Below, in pieces: positions 1-27,000 of a DNA stretch of 64,000 nt. Origin of the DNA: Aporrectodea caliginosa (taxonomy: Eukaryota > Annelida > Clitellata > Crassiclitellata > Lumbricidae); the NCBI GenBank assembly GCA_020284085.1, contig JACEVL010005024.1, positions 744,001-808,000 on the forward strand, in the 5' to 3' direction. Position 1 is the first letter of the stretch. Each line of letters opens with the position of its first letter. The notes below the pieces were generated by a model. The model had not been told where the DNA came from. It was given only the letters and a program-made list of their open reading frames with translations, and ran no database searches. The position numbers and the translations under genes were made by a program.

Positions 1-470
1 TATGATTATTATTATTAATTAATCGATAACGATTTTAATTGATTAATTTCAGCTTGTTCGATTACCGTATTTTTTAACATATTTCATGATGTCAAGCAGC
101 CCATTTCTGGAGTAGACAATGTGGCGAGCAATGATAATGTGAAACGTTTCAGTGGAAAATTAAGATATCATTTTGGATTTAAGATAAATGCAGATGGAAA
201 ACTCGAAGATGGTGACAAAATTAACTGTCCTCATTGCAATAAACAGTTGGCTTACCGTTGTTCAAACACATCGCTGACGTATCACCTTCAGCATGTGGAA
301 TGATTAAAGTTTTTTGTAAAAAGAATGTAGTAACTGACTTAGTGACTATATTTTTAACAGTTTTTCATGCTTTACATAACAGATACCAAATTAACAGAAT
401 TTAATCTGAACTAGATTAATCAAAGTTAAATTTTGGAGATTAATCGATTAATTTTTTTAAATCAGTATCG
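1..470 (+). mobile_element. hAT transposon fragment with BED zinc finger
   Basis: The reading frame 121-303 encodes 60 residues with KLRYHFGFKINADGKLEDGD, CPHCNKQLAYR and a final TSLTYHLQH. This is the C-x2-C...H-x-H arrangement of a BED finger, the DNA-binding start of hAT transposases. ATTAATCGATTA-rich sequence lies on both sides (around 17-50 and 436-460) and may be the element ends. No catalytic domain follows. Left border is outside or at the window edge. Confidence 0.55.
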
Positions 471-732
471 GCCCTAAAAAACATGCATCCCAAATCAAAT
501 ATTTTAAAATCTTATGCTATAAAATGAACCTCCTAAATGCAAGTTAAGTAAACTAAGCCAATAAAATAAAAGATAATTCAGCCGAAGTAAACTTCTTCTG
601 TTGCATTCGATTGTAATACCATTAGCATATCCATATGACACTGGATACATTGCTACATTGCAAAGCAAAAGGGGGGTGTTCTCACTGAACTGCCAACATG
701 CACCTATGTCAACCCTGACACACTCCAATTCA

Positions 733-16393
<15,661 letters not shown>

Positions 16394-16435
16394 CGATAAC
16401 GACGATGAAGAAGAAGACGACGACGAGGAGGATTT

Positions 16436-16476
16436 ATGCAAATACGTCTATTTATGTAAATGAGATTTATGCAAAT
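16436..16476. promoter_or_regulatory. Octamer-like (POU) motif cluster upstream of Gq-alpha
   Basis: Two exact ATGCAAAT octamers (16436-16443 and 16469-16476) and one ATGTAAAT (16454-16461) lie within about 85 bases upstream of the start codon. Such octamers are POU-factor sites in animals. Whether they act here is inference; the transcription start site is not known. Confidence 0.3.
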
Positions 16477-17000
16477 GAGAGGACCACCCGGAGAAACGCA
16501 CGGTCTCTCCGTACAAATAAGCGCCAATGAAAGAGCCTTCAATCGCTATCTATTTAAAGAACGCAAACTAAGATATATAATGTCTTTAATTCGCCACGGT
16601 CTGCGTAAAGTTAAAAGGAATTTCCTTCATAATACATAATTTATAACATTTTTATCTTGTATCCATCTTCCTAGCATAGATAACAAGTCACATTGATTCA
16701 ACATTCTATTTAACTACGTAATTTCTTGCACGAGCGTCTCCTAGTGATTGACTGACAAATGAGCAATTGCGGTGAACGGACTTAAAACTAAATAGAAATT
16801 CGTATCTATTCAATAGCAAGACAAAGTGTAAATTATTTTATCACATAATATTGAACTGCTTGGTTAGTATCGCCTCCATGTAATTCGTTGTTACATGACA
16901 GCGCCCCACAGACATAACAGTTGAACTTGTTTCGACTATGTAATCCGTTCTCGTATCTATTCACGTTCGTTCTACGTTATATATAAGAGGTCGTTGGTTC

Positions 17001-17267
17001 TACGTATCTCTGATACGGATATGCTTTGTAGACTGCTTTGTAGAGATCCTGAGTGGCCGAGTGGGTTGGTGCCCGCTCGTCACGCCGGCGCCCCGGGTTC
17101 GATTCCGGGTCGGGTCGGTTTATCAGAGATTAATTTCTCGGATCTTTACTGCGGGTGGCTCGGTCGCAATTTAAACGTGGAGTACGAGGTTGCTTTCTGC
17201 CTCCGACACTAATCATCTTCGATATGAAAAAGTGTCGTTAAGCCGAAACAATTTTTACGTATCTCTG
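17001..17267 (+). mobile_element. tRNA-derived SINE with 12-bp TSD
   Basis: The head (about 17045-17118) has an A box (TGGCCGAGTGG) and a B box (GGTTCGATTCC) like a tRNA gene but no acceptor pairing. The body includes CTCGGATCTTTACTGCGGGT. TACGTATCTCTG occurs on both sides (17001-17012 and 17256-17267), a LINE-type target duplication. Another copy is at 28356-28475, reversed. Confidence 0.7.
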
Positions 17268-17741
17268 TAAGTAAGTAAGTAAGTACGTGCTTTATTGAAA
17301 CGCCTGTAAACGCACTGCGGGAACATCGAAAAAGAACAATCTAAGAGTGTTAAATCACAAAATCACAGAAATAACAAAATCACAAAAAATCATACTATAC
17401 AATAATAAAACAGAGATCTATGGATCTGTGAGTAAAGAAGAAAGTATTATTGAGCTAATACGCGACCGCGCTGTCCAGCATTAGCAAAGCCATTATAGGC
17501 CCTACCGTGAAGGCGAAGCCTAGAGGAGGCGTGCCAACGAGTTGGCTAAACGAAACAAGACTTAGTGACGTTTGAAGCTGTGAACCAAACAGCGTTCGCA
17601 GGTGAGATGACGCTGTGCAACGATATCTAGTTGCTAGAGTATATATAGGCATAATAGGCCTTATTTTGTATACCGGTATCTATATCGTCAGCATAGTCTG
17701 GTGGTGAGTAAAGCAACTCTCAGAACGTGGCGGGTGGAAGT

Positions 17742-17902
17742 CAGTGGCGGCGCCAGAGGGGGCTAGGGGGGCTTAGTCCCCCTAACTGCGGCTCAGTCCC
17801 CCAAAATAAAAGTGGGCAATCACTGCCAATGCAGGAAGGTGGGGAGAAAGGGAAGGGATTGAAGTTTTAGCCCCCAAACCTGAAATCCTGGCGCCGCCAC
17901 TG
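17742..17902. mobile_element. hAT MITE, 161 bp (CAGTGGCGGCGCCAG ends)
   Basis: TIR CAGTGGCGGCGCCAG inverted at the right; TSD GTGGAAGT/GTGGAAGC (7 of 8). No coding sequence. Confidence 0.85.
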
Positions 17903-18927
17903 GTGGAAGCAGGGCCGTTTTAGCCATTAGGCACATTAGTCGCTGTGCCCATAGGGCCTACGAACATGTCAGGGGCCTACGAAAGTCTGAAAATGAGATA
18001 TTGAAAAAATAAGTTTAATGATTGAATTTCATGCGAAAATGAAAAGAGGAAATTTCAAATTCTAATTTAATATTTTTTTAATTGTACTGCTATAGGCCTA
18101 TATGCTCTTTGCATTAGCGAGAGCTGTTATAACAAATCTGAAAGACGTTGAGGCCCAATAATAATATAATTGTTACTTGAAAACATCGTAATTTGTTAAT
18201 CCAATTATATGCTTCTGTCTTTTTCTTTGCCAGTTCTTCGCTAGGCATTTTTTGAATAGGTCTAATGGGGGACTCTGTGAGCAGTTCCTTTAAGCGGCGA
18301 TAGGCGTCGCCAGTATGTGATGTGGTCTAAGCAGTACCTCCGTAAAGTCACTTTAGCGTAAATAAACCATAGACATCATATATTAAATGTAAGATGTCTA
18401 TGAAATAAACCTACCGCACAACAGAGCACACAATGTTACCTAGAGTAGCCAAACGCCATCCCATCCTGGCGCCACCTATAGCAGCCATTTTTACAGAGTC
18501 CCCCATTGTGACTGTTTAAACGCATTTCATAATTATGTCAGCAGACCTTTTTCATTTCAGTAACTTGGGAGTTTTGGTACACTTTTGGCCAATCTTGGGA
18601 TTATTCTGGCACGAGCTTGGGATTTCACAAAATGGAGAGTGGTCGCACTGGTGGTTCGTAGTTTCATAGATCAATGGCAAGGACTCTATATTGGTCCTTG
18701 GATCAATGGTTGTCTGGTGGTGGTCGTTGTATGTTCAGAATAGTTTTTGTACGTTTTTCAACATTAAAAACTGGAAAATCACACCTACGAGACAAGTCTA
18801 AATCCAAGCTACAGCTTTACACATGCCTATATGTTAGTAACTCTCCAGGTGTAGTTTAACTATGATTTGAAAGTTATATCCCACTACGTCAGTGTGGCCA
18901 TGTCCCGCTGCTTAATTATCGTTCGGA

Positions 18928-19898
18928 GGGCACGGGTAAAATGCTGATTTGCTGATTGCTGATTTGCTGATTGGCTAAGGGTAAAATGCTGATTTAGAAA
19001 ATGCTGATTGGTCATGCTGATTGGTGGGTAAAATGCTGATTAGAAAATGCTGACTGTAACAACAGAATGTAAAAATCGGTATTTAATATTATTAATCAAT
19101 TACATGTATTATTACTACATTTATTATTATTATTATTATGACGACAGAAATTGGATGATCCTTTAGAAATAAGCTGTTTTGGTGAAGCACTTGCTCCATG
19201 ACTTGGGACCGTCATAGATCGGGAAATGCATTCTCTCACATTCTGCCACATTTTCTTTCTTTTGCTGATCCACAAAAACACCAGCGATATCCATCTACTT
19301 TCTTAAAATCTTCTTACCACTAATAATGAAGAATTGATCCTCCTGTCGGTCGATTAACTATTGCATTTACTGATTGACTATTAAAACACTCGTAGATGTC
19401 ACTCATGACTGTAATTCTTCATCTATCCAATGTACGTGAACTCTCCTAAATTCAAAATTTATAATAAGCTACACACTTATTTTGGGGTATTTATAGTCTT
19501 TTAAAAGTTTGCATTGGTTGGATAAATACCCTATTGAAGACAACAAAGTGTACTGTCTTGTTTGATCACAACTTGCCTGGACTTTAATCTCTTAATTAAC
19601 AGCTTCATATTTGTTAATTAAAACAACAAAGTGTATATGTCTTCTTTGATCACTGCTTGCTGGGACTTCAATCTCTTAATTAACAGCTTCACATTTGTTA
19701 ATTAAAACAATATTGAAAACAACAAAGTGTATTGACTTGTGATCAGTACTTGCCTGGATTTCAATCAGCATTTTACCCCTTGATATGCTGATTTGGCTGG
19801 TAGGTAAAATGCTGACCAGTCAGCATTTTCTAATCAGCATTTTACCCCTAGCCAATCAGCAAATCAGCAATCAGCAAATCAGCATTTTACCCGTGCCC
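18928..19898. mobile_element. MULE-like/foldback element, 971 bp, long TIRs, 9-bp TSD
   Basis: Ends GGGCACGGGTAAAATGCTGA and its inverse, over 100 bp of TIR built from TGCTGATT words; perfect 9-bp duplication TCGTTCGGA at 18919-18927 and 19899-19907. A 9-bp TSD with long TIRs is typical of Mutator-like elements. The interior has three imperfect ~85-bp units (about 19530-19760) with TTAATTAACAGCTTC. Confidence 0.8.
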
Positions 19899-20083
19899 TC
19901 GTTCGGATGTTGCAAATTATACACAGGCTACGTTTTCTGGACCTCTTCGGAACGTTATAAATTATACAAGAGGTCGTTGCTGTGGAACGTCGTTGCTTCG
20001 GTATTCAGAAGTTATTTGTTCTGAATTTAGAATGGTTTGCTGTATTAAACGCCGTGAAGAGCAAAACAAGTCCCAGCCGACAA

Positions 20084-20355
20084 GGGTGCGGGCCGAAACC
20101 CGAATCCCCGAAAGGAATTTTGGCCGGATCCCCGAAATTGATTTTCTAAGTCCGACCCGAATGAACATCATTAATAAATACATATTTGAATAGGCAGTAT
20201 ATCGTATACATCAAGGCCACGCTAGGTCTATGTCATGTTTACAATTTAACTTTGAATACCTCAACCGCTTTCTATTAAACTGTTTTCGGGATATCGGGCT
20301 TTTGTCTGTTTTCAGCATTTTCGGGGATTCGGGTTTCGGGGATTCGGGCTGACCC
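20084..20355. mobile_element. MITE copy 1, 272 bp
   Basis: Starts GGGTGCGGGCCGAAACCC and ends GATTCGGGCTGACCC; direct repeat AGCCGACAA on both sides (20075-20083, 20356-20364). Confidence 0.8.
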
Positions 20356-20546
20356 AGCCGACAAGATGCTGGTTCGAGCATATGAATATGATCTAAATTC
20401 TAAAGAGTCCCCTACTGAAAATCAGTAGAAAAGCAGGAAAACTTATAGTATCTGGGGCTGAAATTCATGGCGTGTTTTCTGCGCTGTGATTGGTTGACCT
20501 GAAATATATATGGGCTATATATACCTAGAGGGGAGTGTTTCACTTG

Positions 20547-20811
20547 GGGTGCGGGCCGAATCCCCGAAAGGCATTTTGGCCGGATCCCCCAAATTGATTT
20601 TCTAATATGACCCGAATGAATATAATTAACAAATAAACATTGGAATAGGCAGTATATCGATATACATCAAGGCCACGCTAGGTCTATGTCATGTTCACAA
20701 TTGAACTTTGAATAGCACGGCCACTTTCTAGAAAACTGTTTTCGGGAAATCGGGCTTTTGTCTGTTTTCAGCCTTTTCTGGGATTCGGGTTTCGGGGATT
20801 CGGGCTGACCC
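20547..20811. mobile_element. MITE copy 2, 265 bp
   Basis: Same family as 20084; flanks TTTCACTTG and CTTCACGTG agree at 7 of 9 positions, so it has its own insertion event rather than being a tandem duplicate. Confidence 0.78.
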
Positions 20812-20873
20812 CTTCACGTGACGTATTATGTCGTCGAGATTAGGGTCTTGTTAGGTGTCGTGAGGGTCCATTT

Positions 20874-21201
20874 GGGGTAAACGTGAAGTTTAGCATCGTA
20901 AATTATCCGCCATTACATGGGTTTCGGCATTGGTCCAATACAAATAGAAGTGGGATTGCTGAAAAGAATCTTGCTTAAATAGAAACTGGATTGCTGAAAA
21001 ATAATTCTTAATTAAATAGAAGTTGTATTGATTAAAAATAATCCCTGCTTAAATGGAAGCTGGAATGATGTAACGAATTCTTGCCTAAATCAAAGCGGGA
21101 TTGATGAAAAGGATTCTTGCCAAATTAGGAGTTGTGTTGATGAGAAATAACAATGCTACAATGGGCGAATAATTTACGACGCTAAACTACACATTTACCC
21201 C
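20874..21201. mobile_element. Small element with GGGGTAAA ends and internal minisatellite
   Basis: GGGGTAAACGTGAAGTTTAG on the left is inverted on the right, with ATTT beside both ends. About five ~41-bp units of the type AAATAGAAGTTGGATTGATG fill the centre. The same unit recurs at about 39150-39200 and 59455-59590. Confidence 0.55.
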
Positions 21202-21329
21202 ATTTGGGTCAAGGTTATTTGTTTGCCATGTTTTGTGATAATCACACTAACCTTAACCATGACCCTAACAGACCCTCGCGACGCCTTTAAGTTTTATACT
21301 GCATGTTGGTTAAGGTTGGTCAACCGTCG

Positions 21330-21570
21330 TACTTAAATCATTGCATTGGCTTCCTGTACGGCAGATGATCTCTTTCAAATTGGGGTTCATGATTTATAAA
21401 ACACGAAACTCTGGCCAACCACAGTATTTACCTGTATTTAAAATCAGTCTTTATTTCTCAGCCTCATTGCTATTCAACAGGGTCATCTTATGGCCTATCT
21501 TTGGTCATACCTAAAGCTGGAACTGTGCTGGGTGAACAAGCTTTTTCGGTTGTTGGACCTTGACAAAAAA
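21330..21570 (+). pseudogene. LINE ORF2 C-terminal fragment
   Basis: Frames give SLHWLPVRQMISFKL, YKTRNSGQPQYLPVF, then KAGTVLGEQAFSVVGP, the usual order at the end of CR1-like proteins. Confidence 0.6.
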
Positions 21571-22529
21571 TTTTTATTCCCTCCATGTAACCGTGTTTAT
21601 GCTCGATCTGCTTGTTCGCTTGTGTCATTTTGTGCTCAACTTAAAACTTATGTTTCAGTTTGTTTATCCACCATAGGCTTTTTCTCTGTCTCAATAGACT
21701 GATTTGTGCGATGTTTTCCTGCTTACAGCTTGGCTTTGATGCACCAGAGGTTGATGGCTTATGCATTAGGCATTGGCAGTGTAGAAGTGACTAATTAATA
21801 AAAATAATAATAGATGACAACTTATTACCACTTAGATTGATATAATTGTGACTGACATTGAGCTGATATTAGAGAGTGATGAAGGGACAGGTATCTGTTT
21901 CATGATCCCCTTCTGCCACTGCAGCCTTGTGTCCCCTTTCCCTAACCATCACCTCAAGGTTCAACCCATCTGTCACCATACCACAACAAGAATTTTATTC
22001 CATATATTTTCCCTGTAATGTCCCATATCTAAGAAGCTTTAGAATCGTTTGCTATTAATCTGTTGACTTTCTTCTAAGAGATATCTAATTAATTTCTGTT
22101 AATTGTCTCAAATTTTCTCCAAACACAAAAAGGGGTCATCCATCTCATACGTAAACATGGAGGGGAGGGGGTTTAACCCAAATGCATATGCTTGCGTATG
22201 GGGTTCTACTGATAATATACTGGCACATATGCATATGAAATGGGGAGGGGTGAAACCTCCATAATAATTTGTGTATTATGTATTGGCCTTAAAGTACACG
22301 AACACCATGAGAGGGTAAGAAGATCACATTTCTCAACTTCAAAAATAAGCTCCACCCTATTGGTCCTGGTGACTAAATGCCTTTTTTTCCTCAGACTGAT
22401 CACTGTAACTCACTTCTCATTGGTATCAATAAGGGAACTCTGCTCAAACTACAAATTGTAAAATACTGTTTGCTGGAGCCATAACATAGACCCCTGAATA
22501 TAATCAGCATATTATGCACATAATATGCT

Positions 22530-23565
22530 CACTGCGCGGGTTGCCCATTGAGCAAAGAATTCATTTCAAAATCTGACTGACTGTTCACAAAGTACTGTGT
22601 TTGAACCAGCCAATCTGTCTCCGTTCCATTCTCACCCGTCCTACTTGATCAGTAGGGCTGTCAAAATGTTAGAAAAACGTGGCCCGGGTACCCAAGCTCA
22701 TTTTCAACGGGGGCCCGAAGGCCCGTCATTGGTAAAACGCTTGAGGAAAGCCAAAAATAGTTGAGTCACAGTATAACGAAGTTACAAAATTTGATTTAAT
22801 TAATTACATTGAAAGACCTGTGGCGTGTGTCTAACGGCGATTTTCGGTACTAATACTTCGATCACGGTCCACTTAGTTCGTCGCCTTGTATCGCTGATCG
22901 ACCGGAAAGCGTCAGATAGAAATTGTCGCTTCGATTACATCCGTCGTCCAAAAGCTACAAATAGCACGGTTTTCGTCTTTTTCTCACGCTTAAACTCGCC
23001 GGCAGTCTGTCGCCGATACAGGGTATACTGCGAAGGCGGCAGATTTGAAGAGGGACACAAGGCTCTAGCAGCACATCATGCACAGGTCTGGTAATAGCAG
23101 TAATACCTCAACGCGCTGCAACGCTTGGCTGGTCTTAGTATAGCCAGCCGACAAGTAAACAGGTACGGGTGCCAAGTTGCCAACTACCCCCGCGCCGATG
23201 ACTAATACACCACTGTAGCTGGCCAACACATCTTCAAATCCACAGCGTTTTAGGCCACAGAAAGTCTGTATTTAAGCTTTTAAAATTTACTTAAAATAAT
23301 ATGCTGATTCGGACGGGTTTTCGGGCCTTGATTTAAGGGCCCGGGCCGGGCCCTTCGAACGGGGGCCCGGAGGCCCTGGGGCCCGTTGACAGCCCTATTG
23401 ATCAGTGGATGCTGTGACCCATGATGTGTCCCACACCAGAACAGTGTTGGCAACTGGTCCAAAGCTTTGGATTTTGCTTCCAAATTCAGTATGCTCTATC
23501 GATTCCTTGATATTGATGAGGTCCAAACTTAAAACTCATCTCTCTCAATTTGCATACCACCCAGT
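22530..23565 (+). pseudogene. LINE ORF2 C-terminal fragment split by hAT B
   Basis: GLPIEQRIHFKI before the insertion and ATGPKLWILLPNSVC, SKLKTHLSQFAYH after it. Confidence 0.6.
22653..23397. mobile_element. hAT element B, same family, 745 bp
   Basis: Same TIRs as element A, perfect TSD TTGATCAG at 22645-22652 and 23398-23405. Shorter than A by an internal deletion; it too sits within a LINE coding remnant. Confidence 0.9.
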
Positions 23566-23999
23566 TACCACTGTTAGCAACCTGGCTTCTGGTTCCCTGA
23601 TCTATCGGATTTCTACCGGACTTCTTCAGTGGATTATGATTTTTTATTGTGATTTTACTCTAAGTGACTATTGAGTGATGTCTTGGACTTTATGATAATG
23701 GTGCCAGTGTTTCCATTAGAGTCCAAAAAGAGGACGTATTTACGCCTGACCTAGAATTTTTTGGACGCAGTTCATTTCTTTCGGCTATCACAACGAAAAA
23801 GTTGTACGTTTTGAACATTTTTACGGACGTAAAAAGGCCATTTGGGCGTTAATGGTGCACTGAAAGGTGCTGTAGAAGTCATTGGATTAGATTAAAGTAG
23901 ATTAGATTAGCAGGACTAGATTAGATTAGGTTATTTGTGGTTTTAAGCTGCATTCAGTTTGTTATGTTTTGCCTTGTAGCATCTGTTGTGTCATATGCT

Positions 24000-24075
24000 A
24001 TGAAAGTGTTCATTAAGTGGCGGGTTGTTGCTGCAGCTGTATGCACTCTCATCATTCTGCTCATCACCTACAAAG
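24000..24075 (+). CDS. PXYLP1: PXYLP1-like coding exon 1 (signal anchor)
   Basis: The ATG at 24000 begins MKVFIKWRVVAAAVCTL and the exon ends with Lys25 plus one base before the donor GTATTT. A short basic N-terminus followed by about 16 hydrophobic residues is a type II Golgi signal anchor. It was chosen because its phase joins exactly to the exon at 26979. Confidence 0.8.
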
Positions 24076-27000
24076 GTATTTTCATGTGTGTACTGATCTG
24101 GCTATTATAGAGTGCCTCTTAGGACCTCACAAGATTAGATTAAAGTAGATTAGATTAACAAAGATGCTAAAACATGACTGGTAAACATTTTAACAGGTCT
24201 AAAATGGCCCAATTTTATGTGGATTTTCTTGAACTGTCTTCATTGTTGGAGAATGTTTAGAAGAAGATTGTTCCAGAAGCATACATAGTCCAATGTATGA
24301 GGAAGCACGCTATGCTTGTATTGTTGTACGAGAGCGCAAGGACACAATAATTGCCGATACAACTGGCTCAAGACAGGAGCACAAACTAGTGACTAAGTAG
24401 TGGGGGTTGTTCCATGAGAATTATCTGGAAAGCTATTCCGTCCTCGACTGATGTATTGTGAAGAACATCTTGAATATAGCTGAAATGTGAGCATTTTGGT
24501 AAGTTTGTGGTTTGTGCAGCACAGTCGAAAATGAAGTGAAGCTGATGTATCTGGAACTTTTATATTGACATTTTCAGCATTATCCCAACACTGAAAACGT
24601 CAATATTTAGCGCTACACTGCAGTACCTGTATGGCACATTAACTGATAAGGTGTGTAACGTTGCTTTGCGAGACATAACACCACTTCACATTAATCAGAA
24701 TGGTGAGTCAACAGGCAGCGCATAAATGAGTCCATACTGTGTCTACTTTTTAACAAATAAGCAACAAGTGCAAATGTTGTCTTTCAAGCTGCAACACTTT
24801 CAATACATTTTGAGATAGTGGTGATTTATAATGTTTATTTGCCTATTTTTATATAGCAACCCTATCAAATGACAAAGCTTCAGTATGTGGCCTTACCGGT
24901 ACATGAAATAGGTGATCAAGGGGATTGCAATAGGGTCATTCCATGTCAAATCAACCAAAATTCAGAAACATCCCCACCACACCATCTCAGAATTTGATGA
25001 TATTTGGTCAGTTTGTAACCCAACATATCTTAGGAAGCCATGCAAAATATTAGCTCATAATGTTGCATGGTATTCAAGATATGACAAGCTTTATGGTGAG
25101 GGGGTCGCGACAGCTCGTGAACGACTTAATTCTGAGGCGCTTTTGATTGCTAATAACTCAGGAAGTATGTTAGATACTTCTATCAAATTTTCACCACATT
25201 ATAAGTCCTTTGAGTAGATTCTAAAAATGGTAAAACTTTGCAGTTTGACCCATTACACATGAGCCCAGCCGACCTTGAAAATGGCGTTTTGTTCATTCCA
25301 ACGGCACAAATATCGATATTTGAGCAACCACTTGTTCGCTGGTATTAAGTATAAAGTCCCATAAGTTTTTGGGTTTGTTATGTGCATTATGATGAATGAT
25401 CTGGCAAATTCTGAGGTATTTTAACCAATAACTGAATGTGTTAGACCATCTTGAAAACTACACAAAGTAAAAAGTAGGTCATCTTTCGATCGAAAAATGG
25501 TCATGTGGGATAGGTAGCACAGTTATGTGCTGCACACCATTAGAAAGAACTTGAAAAGTACTTTCATAAAATACTAATATCGTTCTGCTTGCGTGATGCC
25601 TTCCATTACAAATATCCAGTAGAAAAATGAGGTTTTTTACATTCAGGAACAAAACACCATTTTTGAGCTGGGTTGTGCTCATATGTAATGGGTCAAACTG
25701 CAAAGTGTTACCATTTTTAGAATCTACTCAAAGGACTTATAATGTGGTGAAAATTTGATAGAAGTATCTAACATACTTCCTGAGTTATTAGCAATCAAAA
25801 GAGCCTCAGAATTAAGTCGTTCACGAGCTGTCGCAACCCCCCCACCATAAAGATGGTCATATCTTGAATACCATGCAACACTATGAGCTAATATTTTGCA
25901 TGGCTTCCTAAGATATGTTGGGTTACAAACTGACCAAATATCATCAAATTCTGAGATGGTGTGGTGGGGACCATTGGTTGATTTGACGTGGAATGACCCA
26001 ATAGGGTCTTTTGCACAGTTACTGCCTTGGACAAGGCTTGAACCTACACACTGCAGATTTGAATTTGGGCTATTTTTTAACCCTTTAACCGCCGCAAGCC
26101 AAGAAATCCGGGCGCCGCACCATATTGGTAAAAATAACGTAATTTTTGTGGCTTATTGTTAGTTGCGTAATTATTTTTTGACATTTGCTGATCACGTATA
26201 AACCAACATAACAGCACATATTTACTCAGATCTACTATTGTTCCACAGGCCATTGTCTGTCTGTAGTGTAGGTAGTCATACAACCGACAGCTGGAGTTCC
26301 AGTTGTCCATGAACACTGTACGACCACTGTCCAGTAGAGGAAGTGCAAGATATATAACAATCTTCTCAGTAATGCCAAAGTTCTTGCATTCTGCCGGTAA
26401 TATCACAATCCATGGATGTTTGCGGGTCCTAAAACTGCTTGTAAGACTTCTTCGCTTGTAAACTTCCGTTTCGCCATTTTGTACTTTTACTATACGTCAC
26501 CGGTTGCATAGCGATCAGACCGGAAGTAGCCGGGGTTAAAAAAATTTCCGTCCAAATATAGCCTATGACATCCTCTGCTAATATAATATGCGCCATACTT
26601 CATGAAATACGCCACGCCAGCACTATGCCCGAGTCATTATGTTCATGCCGGATTAATCCGGCGCTAAGGCGTGAGGATTTTTAACTGGCGCCAGATATAT
26701 CCGGCATTATGGCGGTTAAGCGGTTAAAGAAAAATGCAGCCATAAATGTAGATCAAAAGCTGCACAAGCATTAAATGAGCAACACTCAAGACAACTCTTG
26801 AGAACTCAAAGGAATATCTTGAGATGCTCTGCATCAGAAACAGGCTGGCTCAAATCGTGTTAGTTGCTTTAAAGTTATCTAATTTTGGATGTTTGAGATT
26901 TTATAGAAAATATTTGAAAGAATTTGCCTTGTCGGTTCATTAAAATTATTAATTGCAAATGTTTAATTGCAATTTTAGTTTTGTTCCACTCTGAATCATG

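Noticed and set aside
16394..16441. N-terminal poly-Ser extension of Gq-alpha
   Set aside because: The frame is open upstream but holds no ATG; the apparent start is TTG and a TAG lies just before it. It is 5' UTR.
17045..17118. Functional tRNA gene
   Set aside because: A and B boxes are present but the acceptor arm does not pair and the same sequence continues into a dispersed SINE body.
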